From: Amycolatopsis suaedae
GTDB taxonomy: Bacteria > Actinomycetota > Actinomycetes > Mycobacteriales > Pseudonocardiaceae
Length of the DNA stretch: 64,000 nt
Direction of reading: 5' to 3'
Assembly (NCBI RefSeq): GCF_004214935.1
Contig: NZ_SFCC01000001.1
Coordinates: 558,001 to 622,000, forward strand
A model generated the notes under the pieces. That model did no database searches, was not told the origin of the DNA, and saw nothing but the letters and a program-made list of their open reading frames with translations. Numbering within the stretch: position 1 is the first letter of the stretch; every line of letters begins with the position of its first letter. The translations under genes and the position numbers were made by a program. This document shows positions 35,722 to 44,765 of the stretch, in pieces.

Positions 35722-37263
35722 CTACTGGTTGACGGTCGGACGACGGAACAGGACGGCGGCCAGCGCGGCGGCACCGACGAGGACGGCAGCGGCGACACCG
35801 GCCGCTGTCTGCAGCCCCGAGGTGAACGCCTGCTGGGCGGGACCCAGCAGGGCCTGCGCGGCGGGCCCGGGCAGCTGCGCGGCGGCGGCGGTGGCGCCGC
35901 CGAGGGTGTCGCGGGCGGGGACCGCCAGGTGCGCGGGCAGGTCGGCGGGAACGGTGACCTGCGCCCGGTAGACGGCCGACGCGACACTGCCCAGCACGGC
36001 CAGCCCGAGCGCGGCACCGAACTCCTGCGCGGTCTCCGACAGCGCGGACGCCGCGCCGGATCGCTCCACCGGCACCGAGCCGACGATCAGGTCGGTGCCC
36101 ACGACCAGCATCGGTGAGGCGCCGACGAAGAACAGCGTCTGACCGGCCACCAGCAGCCCCAGTGCCGCGGGCCCTTCGGCGAACACCATCAGGAACACCC
36201 CGGCCGCGGCGGCGGCCAGGCCCACCCCGGTGACCAGGCCGTGCCGGACCCGGCGCAGCACCAGCGGCACCAGCGTCAGGCCGACGACGATCCCGGCCGA
36301 CGCCGGCAGCGACCACAGCCCGGCTTCCAGCGGGCTCATCCCCAGCACGAGCTGCAGGTACTGGCCGAGCAGGAAGCCCAGCCCCGGCCCGACGAGGATG
36401 ACCAGGGTCAACGTGCCCAGCGACGCACTGAACGCCCGCTGCCGGAACAGGGCCAGGTCCAGCATCGGCGTGGTCAGCCGCCGTTGCCTGCGCACGAACA
36501 CCACCCCGAGACCAGCGCCGACCGCGATGGCTCCCAGCGTGACGGTTCCCGCGTCACCCGCGGCCAGCTCCTTGAGGCCGTAGATCAACGTGAGCACGGC
36601 GGCCAGCGACAGCACGGCGCTGACCAGGTCGAGACGGTCCGGCGCCGGGCTGCGGTACTCGGGCAGCAGCACCGGGCCGACCACGACCAGCAGCACCATC
36701 ACCGGCACGGCCGCCAGGAACACCGAGCCCCACCAGAAGAAGTCCAGCAGCACGCCGCCGACCAGCGGGCCCGCGGTGGCGCCGATGGAGAAGCTCATCA
36801 TCCACAGGCCGATGGCCGTGGTGCGCTGCCGGGGATCCGGGAACATGTTGCGGATCAGCGACAGCGTCGACGGCATCAGCGTCGCCCCGGCCAGCCCCAG
36901 ACCGGCCCGCGCGGCGATGAGCATCTCGGCGCTGGTGGAGAACGCGGCCAGCACCGAGGCCACCCCGAACGCGGCCGCGCCGATCAGCAGCAGCCTGCGC
37001 CTGCCGATCCGGTCGCCGACGTTGCCCATGGTGATCAGGAAGCCGGCGATGAGGAACCCGTAGATGTCGGTGATCCACAGCAACTGGGTGCTGGTGGGCC
37101 GCAGGTCGGCGCTCAGGTGCGGGGTGGCCAGGTGCAGCACGGTCATGTCGATGGAGATCAGCAGCGTGGGCAGGGCGAGCACGGCCAAGCCGAGCCATTC
37201 CCGCCTGCCCGCCCTGACCGGGACGTGTTCGCCCTGGTCAGGTGAGGTTGTCGTGGAGTCCAT
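35722..37263 (-). CDS. DHA2 family MFS efflux transporter
   Basis: A 513-residue drug:H+ antiporter of the 14-helix DHA2 family. The A-motif is GNVGDRIGRRRLLL after helix 2, motif C is GLGLAGATLMPSTLSLI, and the first helix is LAVLALPTLLISIDMTVLHLA. It should export redox-active or other small drugs. I choose ATG 37263 because the -10 of the SoxR-type promoter (TACGTT) ends six bases upstream; an alternative start at 37284 would lie within the operator. It is divergent from soxR and followed by an FMN reductase. It is a close relative of the pump at 46630. Confidence 0.92.
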   Translation of the reverse strand: MDSTTTSPDQGEHVPVRAGRREWLGLAVLALPTLLISIDMTVLHLATPHLSADLRPTSTQLLWITDIYGFLIAGFLITMGNVGDRIGRRRLLLIGAAAFGVASVLAAFSTSAEMLIAARAGLGLAGATLMPSTLSLIRNMFPDPRQRTTAIGLWMMSFSIGATAGPLVGGVLLDFFWWGSVFLAAVPVMVLLVVVGPVLLPEYRSPAPDRLDLVSAVLSLAAVLTLIYGLKELAAGDAGTVTLGAIAVGAGLGVVFVRRQRRLTTPMLDLALFRQRAFSASLGTLTLVILVGPGLGFLLGQYLQLVLGMSPLEAGLWSLPASAGIVVGLTLVPLVLRRVRHGLVTGVGLAAAAAGVFLMVFAEGPAALGLLVAGQTLFFVGASPMLVVGTDLIVGSVPVERSGAASALSETAQEFGAALGLAVLGSVASAVYRAQVTVPADLPAHLAVPARDTLGGATAAAAQLPGPAAQALLGPAQQAFTSGLQTAAGVAAAVLVGAAALAAVLFRRPTVNQ

Positions 37264-37269
37264 GGCACG

Positions 37270-37300
37270 AACGTAGAACCTCAACTATTCTTGAGGTCAA
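37270..37300 (-). promoter_or_regulatory. SoxR-controlled promoter with SoxR box
   Basis: On the minus strand, TTGACC (37300-37295), a 19-base spacer and TACGTT (37275-37270) sit six bases before the efflux ATG. The spacer holds ACCTCAACTATTCTTGAGGT (37278-37297), a close match to the SoxR box (ACCTCAA-N6-TTGAGGT). The long spacer means activation through DNA distortion by oxidised SoxR. Confidence 0.8.
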
Positions 37301-37328
37301 CTCGTCTCGTCAGGTGAGGTGAAATGGC

Positions 37329-37826
37329 GTGAAGCACCCCAGGTGGGATCAGGACGAGCTGACGGTCGGTGAGGTGTCGGCCCGCAGCGGGGTCGCTGTG
37401 TCCGCGCTGCACTTCTACGAACGGCAGAACCTGATCCACAGCAGGCGCACCGCAGGCAACCAGCGCCGCTACCGGCGTGACGTCCTGCGGCGGGTGGCGC
37501 TGATCCGCATCGCCCACCGGGTCGGCATTCCGCTCGCCGAGGTCGCCGAGATCCTGGCGCTGCTGCCGGACAACCGGACCCCCACGCGCGCCGACTGGCA
37601 GAAGATCTCCGAGTGCTGGCGGGCCCGGCTGGAACAACGCATGCGTGACCTGCAGCAGCTACGCGACGACTTCACCGACTGCGTCGGCTGCGGCTGCCTG
37701 TCGATCGACCGCTGCAAACTGGCCAACCCCAACGACATCCTCGGCGAGCAGGGAGCGGGGCCGCGCCGGCTGGACGGCTGCGACGACGCCTGCACCCCGG
37801 CCGTGGCCGGATCCGCTCACGCCTGA
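37329..37826 (+). CDS. soxR: redox-sensing MerR-family activator SoxR
   Basis: A 165-residue SoxR. The winged helix is at residues 10-80 (TVGEVSARSGVAVSALHFYE), followed by the dimerisation helix and the [2Fe-2S] cysteines Cys118, Cys121, Cys123 and Cys129 in DCVGCGCLSIDRCKL. The cluster is oxidised by redox-cycling compounds and the protein then activates its promoter. The matching operator lies in the 65-base intergenic region towards the DHA2 pump. A GAGGTG ribosome site precedes GTG 37329. In actinomycetes SoxR usually serves endogenous redox-active metabolites rather than superoxide. Confidence 0.95.
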   Translation: MKHPRWDQDELTVGEVSARSGVAVSALHFYERQNLIHSRRTAGNQRRYRRDVLRRVALIRIAHRVGIPLAEVAEILALLPDNRTPTRADWQKISECWRARLEQRMRDLQQLRDDFTDCVGCGCLSIDRCKLANPNDILGEQGAGPRRLDGCDDACTPAVAGSAHA

Positions 37827-38404
37827 GGACGCGGCGGCATCGGAACGGGCAACGCGGGCAGGCCGTCGATGCTGGCCGTGTTGAACTCCTTGCCCTCGCA
37901 GTAGGACCGGAACTGCTCGTCGGACTTACGCCCGAAGTACTGGGCGTGCGTCGTGCGCTCGGCACGGAAGTCCATGAACGGCACCGCGAAACCGCAGCTG
38001 TCACTGATCCGCTCGGCACGCACGAGGAGGATCGCCCGCAGGCCGGCGCCGTCGGCGGCCGGGTCGAACCGCGCCAGCAGCTCGGTGAACCGCGGATCGT
38101 CCCGGAACACCGGCTCGCCGGAACCGTGGATCCGCAGCACCTTCGGCGGACCGCTGAACGCACACCACGTCAGCGTGATCCGGCCGTTCTCCCGCAGGTG
38201 GGCGATCGTCTCCGCGTGGCTGCCGCCGAAGTCGAGGTAGGCGAGCGTGTACTCGTCGAGGATGACCAGCGTCCCGGCCCGGCCCTTGGGCGACAGGTTG
38301 ACGTGGCCGTCGCCGGCCAGCGGGGCCGACGCCACGAAGAACACCGGCTGCTCCTCGATGAACGTGCGGAGCCGGTCGGTGATCCGTTCGTAGGTCTTGC
38401 CCAT
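37817..38404 (-). CDS. pyridoxamine-5'-phosphate-oxidase family protein
   Basis: A 195-residue flavin-binding split-barrel protein. The N-terminal half has VFFVASAPLAGDGHVNLSPKG (about residues 21-41), the typical PNPOx-like segment. The conserved AETIAHLRENGRITLTWCAF follows near 63. The C-terminus is longer than in the classical enzyme. It is probably FMN-dependent; whether it acts on a vitamer is doubtful. A CAGACT -10-like element lies seven bases before the ATG. Its 3' end overlaps the convergent soxR end by 10 bases. Confidence 0.85.
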   Translation of the reverse strand: MGKTYERITDRLRTFIEEQPVFFVASAPLAGDGHVNLSPKGRAGTLVILDEYTLAYLDFGGSHAETIAHLRENGRITLTWCAFSGPPKVLRIHGSGEPVFRDDPRFTELLARFDPAADGAGLRAILLVRAERISDSCGFAVPFMDFRAERTTHAQYFGRKSDEQFRSYCEGKEFNTASIDGLPALPVPMPPRPQA

Positions 38405-38442
38405 GCGGCCCAGTCTGCCCCGCCGCCGGTACGGTGCGCCTC

Positions 38443-39105
38443 ATGGTTTCCCGCACACTGGACAGGGGCCTGCGCGTCCGCCGCCCCGATCTGGACGAGG
38501 ACCTCCCCGCCGGCCCCGCGACGTTCGACGACGAGTTCGAGCTGCACGGCACGCGGGTCGACCACGCCGACGTCGAGGTGCCCGACGCGGTGGGAACGCT
38601 GGCCAAGGTGATCGTCGGCGGAACGTCGCTGGCCGGCAGCCGGTTCGGGAAACTGGAACTGGAGGACAGCCGCTTCGAGGCGACCGACCTGTCCAACGCG
38701 GCCTGGCCCGAGGTGGTCGCCCGGCGGGTCGAGTTCCTCCGCTGCCGGGGCGTGGGCTGGCGCTGCGACTTCGCCCTGGCCGGTGACGTCTATCTGCAGG
38801 GCTGCCGGCTCGACTACGCGATGATCGACGTCAAGCGGGTCCGCGGCCTGCTGGTGCTCGACGACTGCTCGCTGCGGGAGGCGTCGCTGTCCGGTGACCT
38901 GTCCAAGGTCGTGTTCACCGGCTGCGACCTGACCGGCGCCGACTTCCAGGCAACCGTCGCCGACGGCTGCGACTTGCGTGGATCCACGCTTGACCGGGTC
39001 CGTGGCCTGCTGAACCTGCGGGGCGCCAAGATCGACCCGCAGCAGCTCATGGCTGTCGCGGCCCAGCTTGCCACCAGCGCCGGCCTGGTCATCGTCGAAG
39101 ACTGA
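38443..39105 (+). CDS. pentapeptide-repeat-like protein
   Basis: A 220-residue protein with an irregular pentapeptide-type beta-helix: SRFGKLELEDSRFEATDLSNAAW, then YLQGCRLDYAMIDV, LDDCSLREASLSG and FTGCDLTGADFQA. Leucine/phenylalanine recurs every fifth residue across about 60-200. There is no signal peptide. Some pentapeptide proteins protect DNA gyrase from quinolones, but this one lacks the regularity of Qnr/MfpA, so no role is claimed. The start is ATG 38443, seven bases after TACGGT, suggesting a leaderless message. Confidence 0.75.
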   Translation: MVSRTLDRGLRVRRPDLDEDLPAGPATFDDEFELHGTRVDHADVEVPDAVGTLAKVIVGGTSLAGSRFGKLELEDSRFEATDLSNAAWPEVVARRVEFLRCRGVGWRCDFALAGDVYLQGCRLDYAMIDVKRVRGLLVLDDCSLREASLSGDLSKVVFTGCDLTGADFQATVADGCDLRGSTLDRVRGLLNLRGAKIDPQQLMAVAAQLATSAGLVIVED

Positions 39106-39125
39106 CCCGCGGAGAAAGCTTGAAC

Positions 39126-39140
39126 CGGGGGTTTGCCCCG
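39126..39140 (+). terminator. short hairpin after the pentapeptide gene
   Basis: CGGGG-GTTTG-CCCCG, a 5-bp G+C stem starting 21 bases after the stop. It is weak and without a T-run. Confidence 0.3.
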
Positions 39141-39155
39141 AATCCGAAGCCAGGT

Positions 39156-39210
39156 TAGATTCGTGGTGTCGCGAAAAACGATGTCCCGCGGCGTTGCTCG
39201 CCGGACATCG
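39156..39210 (+). promoter_or_regulatory. promoter and structured 5' leader of the TetX-like gene
   Basis: TAGATT (39156-39161) is the best -10 and would give an untranslated leader of about 145 bases before ATG 39312, unusual here, where most transcripts look leaderless. The leader holds a hairpin with perfect 8-bp arms CGATGTCC (39179-39186) and GGACATCG (39203-39210). Confidence 0.45.
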
Positions 39211-39311
39211 CGCACACATCGATGCAGGACGGTTCCGATCGGTGAGCGGCTCCGTGCCGAGATCGGGCGTCCCGCCCGCTCCCGGTGCCGACCGCAACCG
39301 AGGAGCGCACC

Positions 39312-40433
39312 ATGCAGAAGACCGTCACCATCGTCGGAGCCGGACTGGGTGGGCTGACGCTCGCCCGGGTGCTCCAAGCCCACGGCGTCGCCGCCACGAT
39401 CTACGAGGCCGAGGCGTCGGCTACGGCACGCGCCCAGGGCGGCCTGCTCGACATCCACGAAGAAACCGGGCAGGTCGCGCTCCGCGCGGCGGGCCTGTAC
39501 GACGAGTTCCTCGCCCTGGTCCGGCCAGGCGAGGACGCCAAGCGCGTCGTCGACCGCCACGGCACGATCCTGCTCGACCGGCCCGCGGACCCCCGTTCGG
39601 CCCGCCCCGAGGTGGATCGCGGCGAACTCCGGCGCCTGCTCATCGACTCGCTCGCCCCCGGGACCATCCAGTGGGGCCACAAGCTCACCGAGCTCCGGCA
39701 CCACCCGGCGGGCGGCTTCGACCTCACCTTCACGGCGGGTTCTGCCGTCCACGCCGACGTCGTCGTCGGCGCGGACGGCGCCTGGTCGAAGGTCCGGCCG
39801 CTGCTCACCCAGGCCGAGCCGCGCTACAGCGGCACCTGCTTCGTCGAGATCGCCCTCGCCTCGGGCGACCGGGACCACCGGGCGAGCGTGGCCACGATCG
39901 GCAGCGGCACACTGATGGCGGTCGCGCCGGGCCAGGGCATCATCGTCCACCGCGACGCGGACGGCGGTGTGCGCGGTTACGTAGCGCTGAACAAGCCCGA
40001 GGAGTGGATGCGGTCGATCGACTTCGGGGACCCGACCGCCGGTCTCCGCCGCCTCGCCCACGAGTTCGATGGCTGGTCGCCGCTGCTTACCGCGTTCGTG
40101 ACAGGCAGCGACGCGGAGCCGTGGCTCCGGCCGATCCACGCGCTCCCTGCCGGGCTCAGCTGGGACCGGGTGCCGGGCGTGACGCTCGTCGGCGACGCCG
40201 CGCACCTGATGTCGCCCTTCGCGGGCGAAGGTGCCAACCTCGCCATGTACGACGGCGCCGGCCTGGCGCGTGAGCTGGCCGGGCACTCCGACGTCGAGAC
40301 TGCGCTCGCCGCCTACGAGAAGCGGCTTTTCCCCCGCAGCCGCGAGGTCGCCGCCCAGTCGGCGCACAATCTCGAGACCTTCTTCGGCCAGGATGCGCCG
40401 AACAGCGTGGTCACGCTGTTCGGACGCTCGTGA
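39312..40433 (+). CDS. FAD-dependent monooxygenase (TetX-like)
   Basis: A 373-residue class A flavin monooxygenase. The FAD-binding GAGLGG is at residues 9-14, [16 protein letters not shown] (near 44-59) and [14 protein letters not shown] (near 155) follow, and the second FAD motif [19 protein letters not shown] is near 296. The pattern is close to TetX-type tetracycline-inactivating enzymes, which hydroxylate the antibiotic with NADPH and O2, but the same subfamily includes biosynthetic hydroxylases. An AGGAG site precedes ATG 39312. The 5' leader is long and folded. Resistance is possible, not shown. Confidence 0.88.
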   Translation: MQKTVTIVGAGLGGLTLARVLQAHGVAATIYEAEASATARAQGGLLDIHEETGQVALRAAGLYDEFLALVRPGEDAKRVVDRHGTILLDRPADPRSARPEVDRGELRRLLIDSLAPGTIQWGHKLTELRHHPAGGFDLTFTAGSAVHADVVVGADGAWSKVRPLLTQAEPRYSGTCFVEIALASGDRDHRASVATIGSGTLMAVAPGQGIIVHRDADGGVRGYVALNKPEEWMRSIDFGDPTAGLRRLAHEFDGWSPLLTAFVTGSDAEPWLRPIHALPAGLSWDRVPGVTLVGDAAHLMSPFAGEGANLAMYDGAGLARELAGHSDVETALAAYEKRLFPRSREVAAQSAHNLETFFGQDAPNSVVTLFGRS

Positions 40434-40454
40434 GGGTGGAGACGGACTGCCGAG

Positions 40455-41369
40455 TCACGACACCTGGGCCAGCGCGGGTACGTCCAGGCGCAGCGTCCCG
40501 CCGGCGAGCGTCGCCGGCACGCCGAGCGGGATAGTGGGGGAGCCGGGCAGGTGACCGAAGCCCATGTCCCAGCCGATCGGCACACCCAGCGGCGCCAGCC
40601 GGTCCGCCATCAGCGCCTTCACCCGGTCCAGCGGGCCGCAGTCGGTCCACGCTCCCAGCGCGATCCCGGCGACGCCGTCGAACCAGCCCGACCGCAGCAG
40701 CTGGCTGAGGAACCGGTCCAGCCGGTAGGGCTCCTCGGTGATGTCCTCCAGCACGGCGATGCCGCCCTCGGCGGGCCGGTGCTCGGGCGCGCCGATCGTG
40801 CCGGCCAGCAGGCTCAGGTTGCCGCCCACGGTCGGCCCCTTCGCGGTGCCCGGCACCAGTTCCTCGCCGGTGGCGAGCACCAGCGTCGACTCCGGCTCGA
40901 ACAGCGTGGCCCGCAGGTTCTCGGCGGCCTTGTCGTCGAAGAAGTCGGTGCTCAGCATCGGCGCGAACACCGTGGTCAGGCCCAGCCGGGTGGCCACCGC
41001 CTCGTGCAGCACGGTGATGTCACTGGACCCGCCGAGGATCTTCGGCGGGCAGGCCGCGAGCGCGTCCCAGTCGATCAGGTCGATCATCCGCAGGCAGCCG
41101 TAACCGCCGCGGACCGCCAGCACCGCCGACACCTCCGGCCGCAGCCACGCCTCGGTGAACTCGGCAGCTCGGTCGGCGTCGGTGCCGGACAGGTAACCGA
41201 AGCCGGGGTGCCGCCCCCGCACACACGGCCCCACCCACTTCTCCAGCCCCCAGGAGTCCACAGTGGACAACGCCTGATCCACCAGCCGCGGCGGAACCGG
41301 CCCCGCCGGGGCGACGAGGGCCACCAGATCACCCGGCCGCAGCCGCGGCGGCCGCACCAGCCCGGTCAC
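40455..41369 (-). CDS. S66 family LD-carboxypeptidase
   Basis: A 304-residue serine peptidase of the LdcA family, which cuts the L-Lys/DAP-D-Ala bond of muropeptides during murein recycling. The nucleophile is in AVRGGYGCLRMI (RGGYG, near residue 92), with the later catalytic Glu/His in GGNLSLLAG (near 185) and FGHLPGSP near the end (about 277). It has no signal peptide, so it is cytoplasmic. The GTG start at 41369 overlaps the S9 peptidase stop by four bases, indicating translational coupling. Confidence 0.9.
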   Translation of the reverse strand: MTGLVRPPRLRPGDLVALVAPAGPVPPRLVDQALSTVDSWGLEKWVGPCVRGRHPGFGYLSGTDADRAAEFTEAWLRPEVSAVLAVRGGYGCLRMIDLIDWDALAACPPKILGGSSDITVLHEAVATRLGLTTVFAPMLSTDFFDDKAAENLRATLFEPESTLVLATGEELVPGTAKGPTVGGNLSLLAGTIGAPEHRPAEGGIAVLEDITEEPYRLDRFLSQLLRSGWFDGVAGIALGAWTDCGPLDRVKALMADRLAPLGVPIGWDMGFGHLPGSPTIPLGVPATLAGGTLRLDVPALAQVS

Positions 41370-43288
41370 CGGCTCAGCTCCAGCACCGGCACCCCGGCCG
41401 GGTCGAACCCGAACACCTGGCCGTAGAAAGACAGCTCGGCCTCCAGCGCCGCGATCACCGTCGTCGCCTTGCGGAAACCGTGCTGCTCGCCGGGAAACCT
41501 GAGGTAGGCGTGCGGAACGCCACGGCCGGTCAGCGCCGCGATGAACCGGTCCGCCTGCTCCGGCGGGCAGATCTCGTCGTCCAGGCCCTGCAGGAACAGC
41601 ACCGGCCGGTCGAGCCGGTCCACGTGGTGGATGGGGGAACGGTCCCGGTAGCGGCCGGGATGCCGCTCGATCGGTCCCACCAGGCTGTGCAGGTACTGCG
41701 ACTCGAAGTCGTGTGTCTCGCCGCCCTCGCCCGTCCACGCGGCCAGGTCCAGGATCGGAAACTTGACCGTCGCCGCCGCGAACGTCGCCGTGCCGGTGAT
41801 CGCGGCGGCCGAGGTGTAGCCGCCCGCGCTGCCACCGCGGATGGCCAGCCGCGACGGCGCCGCCACGCCCTCGGCCACCAGCTGCTCGGCGACCGCGACG
41901 CAGTCTCCGACGTCCACCACGCCCCACTGTTCCCGCAGCCGCTCGCGGAACCGGCGGCCGTAACCCACCGAACCGCCGTAGTCGACGGCGACCACGCCGA
42001 TGCCCCGGCTGGTGAAGTAGGCGAAGTCCAGGTCGCGCACCGGGAAGTTGCGGTTGGTCGGCCCGCCGTGCACATGCACCAGATACGGCGGCCGTTCCCC
42101 GTCCGGGCCGGTGAAGTCCGGATTGGCCGGCGGGTAGAGGAAGGCGGGCACCGGCTCGCCGTCCGCCGTGGTGAACGTGCGGACCTCCGGCACCGGCAGG
42201 TAGGCCGGGTCCAGCCCGGCCGGTTCGGCAGGCGGCGCGAGTTCGGTGACGCCGCCCCCGGCGAAGTCGGCGTACACGACGGCGAGTTCGCTGCGTGGCC
42301 CCGCGGCGATCCCGGCGACACCGCCCCGGTAGGCGGCGATGGTCGTCGACCAGGTGGTCAGCTCGGTCGCCACGTCGGTGACCGCGCCGGTGGCCTCGTC
42401 CAGCACGGCGAGCCTGCCCGACCGCAGCACCGCGTGGCGGCCGCCGCCGAGCGGGGCGAACCAGCGCGCCCCCAGCCGCCACAGCGGACCGCCCAGTTCC
42501 TCGGTGACCGGCGCCAGGTTGACCGCCGTTGCGTCCAGCGCCACCCGGTGCAGGTTCCACCAGCCCTCCGGGTCGAGCAGCGCCAGCAGGTGACCGGGAC
42601 CGTCCCACTCCAGCTGGCAGACCGACACCCCCGGCCCGCCCGCGAGCACCCGGTGCGGCCCGAACCGGCCGTCCGGACCGACCTCGGCGACACACAGCTC
42701 GGTCTCGTCCCATGGCATGGCCGGGTGCTCCCAGCCCAGCCACGCGGCGTGCCTGCCGTCCGGGGACAGCTGCGGCCCGGACAGGAAGTGGTGGCTCGCG
42801 CCCAGCGTCACCGGCCCGCTGCCGTCCAGCGGGATGGCGACGTGGTCACGGCGCACGTCGACCCGCCGCTCGCCGGTGCTGGTCTCCCGTACCGCCCACA
42901 CCTCGCCGGGCCGGCCCGGCCGCAGGTCGCCGTAGCGCACCCCGTGTGGCTTACCGGGCTCCGGGGTCAGCGCGCGGACCTCGCCGCCTGCCGGATCGAG
43001 CGCGTACACGCGCTGGTCGGCCCAGTGGGTGAACACCACGGCGTCCCCGGTGTGGGTCCACGGCCTGCCGCCGTACTCGTGCACCCGGTTGCGGACGTTC
43101 CACGGCGGCGCCAGCACGTCCTTGCCGTCCCGCACGAGCACGACCCGGCCGCCCTCGGCGGGCCGCGCCTCCACCCACCACGGTTCGCCGTCGACGACGT
43201 CCAGCCACTGCGGCGTGATCCCGGCCGTGGCGACGTCGGCCGCGCTGATGGGCGATGTCCAGCTTCCGTAGGGAGCGATCTGCGGCAT
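41366..43288 (-). CDS. S9 family prolyl-oligopeptidase-like peptidase
   Basis: A 640-residue serine peptidase with an N-terminal seven-bladed propeller (about 30-380) and a C-terminal alpha/beta-hydrolase domain. The nucleophile Ser is in RGGSAGGY (near residue 486), the Asp in LQGLDDEICPP (near 573) and the His in PGEQHGFRK (near 607). This is the S9C acylaminoacyl-peptidase-like group, cytoplasmic because no signal peptide is present. It degrades short peptides. The start is ATG 43288, six bases after TAAGCT. It forms an operon with the LD-carboxypeptidase, both suited to peptide recycling. Confidence 0.93.
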   Translation of the reverse strand: MPQIAPYGSWTSPISAADVATAGITPQWLDVVDGEPWWVEARPAEGGRVVLVRDGKDVLAPPWNVRNRVHEYGGRPWTHTGDAVVFTHWADQRVYALDPAGGEVRALTPEPGKPHGVRYGDLRPGRPGEVWAVRETSTGERRVDVRRDHVAIPLDGSGPVTLGASHHFLSGPQLSPDGRHAAWLGWEHPAMPWDETELCVAEVGPDGRFGPHRVLAGGPGVSVCQLEWDGPGHLLALLDPEGWWNLHRVALDATAVNLAPVTEELGGPLWRLGARWFAPLGGGRHAVLRSGRLAVLDEATGAVTDVATELTTWSTTIAAYRGGVAGIAAGPRSELAVVYADFAGGGVTELAPPAEPAGLDPAYLPVPEVRTFTTADGEPVPAFLYPPANPDFTGPDGERPPYLVHVHGGPTNRNFPVRDLDFAYFTSRGIGVVAVDYGGSVGYGRRFRERLREQWGVVDVGDCVAVAEQLVAEGVAAPSRLAIRGGSAGGYTSAAAITGTATFAAATVKFPILDLAAWTGEGGETHDFESQYLHSLVGPIERHPGRYRDRSPIHHVDRLDRPVLFLQGLDDEICPPEQADRFIAALTGRGVPHAYLRFPGEQHGFRKATTVIAALEAELSFYGQVFGFDPAGVPVLELSR

Positions 43289-43372
43289 CGGGCGAGCTTA
43301 ACCAGTCCTAACCAGGTTGAGGCGGGGTGGCGGATGCCGATCATGGACCCGTGGCTTAGGGTCGACACTGCC

Positions 43373-43948
43373 ATGGCTCGTGTCATTCACGTCTTCCGTC
43401 AGCCCGACCGGTTCGTCGCGGGAACCGTCGGGGAACCTGGCGACCGCACGTTCTACCTGCAAGCGTCCGAGGACGTCCGCATCATCAGCGTGACGATCGA
43501 GAAACAGCAGGTCGCGGTGCTGGCCGAACGGCTGGCTTCACTGCTGGACGAGGTCGCCAACCGCTTCGGCGCCGAGGTCCCCGAGCACGCTCCGGACGAC
43601 CTGGTCGACGTCGACCCGCTGAGCGTGCCCGTCGAGGAGGAGTTCCGCGTCGGCACGATGGGCCTGGGCTGGGACGCCGAGAGCAGCGCCGTCGTCATCG
43701 AACTGCTGGCCGTGACCGAGGGCGAGGTCGACGAGACCGTCGTGCTCGACGACACCGAGGAGGGCCCGGACGCCGTCCGCGTGTTCCTGACCCCGGCCGC
43801 CGCGCGGGCCTTCGCCGAACGGGCCGACCGCGTCGTCAACGCCGGCCGCAAGCCGTGCCCGCTGTGCGGGGAGCCGCTGGACCCGGCCGGCCACATCTGC
43901 CCCCGGCAGAACGGCTACCGGCGCGACGTCGACGTCCTCGAGGACTAG
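43373..43948 (+). CDS. DUF3090 family protein
   Basis: A 191-residue actinobacterial protein of unknown function. The family start is MARVIHVFRQPDRFVAGTVG. The C-terminus has a small zinc-ribbon-like motif, CPLCGEPLDPAGHICPRQNG. In Mycobacterium (Rv2134c) and Streptomyces it is encoded between the phosphomutase-like gene and SCO1664; here it is joined to SCO1664 (one-base overlap) but separated by 38 kb from the phosphomutase-like gene at 4305. TAGGGT lies ten bases before the ATG. Confidence 0.9.
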   Translation: MARVIHVFRQPDRFVAGTVGEPGDRTFYLQASEDVRIISVTIEKQQVAVLAERLASLLDEVANRFGAEVPEHAPDDLVDVDPLSVPVEEEFRVGTMGLGWDAESSAVVIELLAVTEGEVDETVVLDDTEEGPDAVRVFLTPAAARAFAERADRVVNAGRKPCPLCGEPLDPAGHICPRQNGYRRDVDVLED

Positions 43949-44745
43949 TGTCCGCCGGAATCGACCCCACGGCCGCCCTGGAACTGGTGACCAGAGGGCG
44001 GCTCGACGTCGAAGGACGGCTGGTCGACGCCTCCAACGTCACCTTGTTCTGCGCCGTCGAACTGGACGGCGTCACCGCGAACGCCGTGTACAAGCCGGTG
44101 GCGGGGGAGCGGCCGCTGTGGGACTTCCCCGACGGGACGCTGGCCGGGCGGGAGGTCGCCACCTACCTCGTCGCCGAGGCCACCGGCCTGGGCAAGGTGC
44201 CGCCCACGGTGCTGCGGGACGGCCCGTTCGGCCCGGGCATGGTGCAGCTGTGGGTGGAGACCGAGGACACCGAACTGGTCGCCATCCGCTCCCCGGAGGA
44301 CGTCCCGGACGACTGGCGGGTCGTCCTGCACGCACACGACCGGCTCGGCGAACCCGCCGTGCTGGCCCACGTCGACGACCCCGGCGTGCGCGGCCTGGCC
44401 CTGCTGGACATCGTCGTGAACAACACCGACCGCAAGGGCGGCCACGTGCTGGCCGGCGCCGACGGGCAGATCTACGGCGTCGACCACGGCATCTGCCTGC
44501 ACACCGACCCGAAGCTGCGGACCGTGCTGTGGGGCTGGGTCGGCGACCCCATCCCGGACCGCGAGCTGGAGCTGCTCCAGGGCGTCGGCCCCGCGCTCGA
44601 CGGCGAGCTGGGCAAGGCGCTGGGCGAGCACCTCACCGGCGCCGAGATCAAGGCCGTCGGCGACCGGGCCCGGCAGCTGCTGACCACCCGGGTGTTCCCC
44701 GAGCCCGGCGACGACTGGCGCGCCATCCCCTGGCCCCTGTTCTGA
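43948..44745 (+). CDS. SCO1664 family protein (PI3/4-kinase-like fold)
   Basis: A 265-residue protein of the SCO1664/Rv2133c family, related to phosphatidylinositol-3/4-kinase-like and HipA-like folds. Visible kinase-type elements are NAVYKPVAGERPLWDFPDG (near residue 36, ATP-binding Lys), LLDIVVNNTDRKGGHVL (near 153, catalytic loop with Asn/Asp) and YGVDHGICLHT (near 178, metal-binding Asp). Its substrate is unknown. The GTG start shares one base with the DUF3090 stop, so the two are translated together. Confidence 0.88.
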   Translation: MSAGIDPTAALELVTRGRLDVEGRLVDASNVTLFCAVELDGVTANAVYKPVAGERPLWDFPDGTLAGREVATYLVAEATGLGKVPPTVLRDGPFGPGMVQLWVETEDTELVAIRSPEDVPDDWRVVLHAHDRLGEPAVLAHVDDPGVRGLALLDIVVNNTDRKGGHVLAGADGQIYGVDHGICLHTDPKLRTVLWGWVGDPIPDRELELLQGVGPALDGELGKALGEHLTGAEIKAVGDRARQLLTTRVFPEPGDDWRAIPWPLF

Positions 44746-44765
44746 GCACCCGGCAGGGTATGGGC

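Noticed and set aside
39181..39357. Small Arg-rich frame overlapping the start of the TetX-like gene as a real gene
   Set aside because: No ribosome site or family; kept only as a possible part of leader control.
40455..42743. A 762-codon frame that joins the LD-carboxypeptidase to sequence lying in the S9 gene
   Set aside because: The upstream part is an out-of-frame shadow of the S9 peptidase; the real start is GTG 41369, overlapping the S9 stop.
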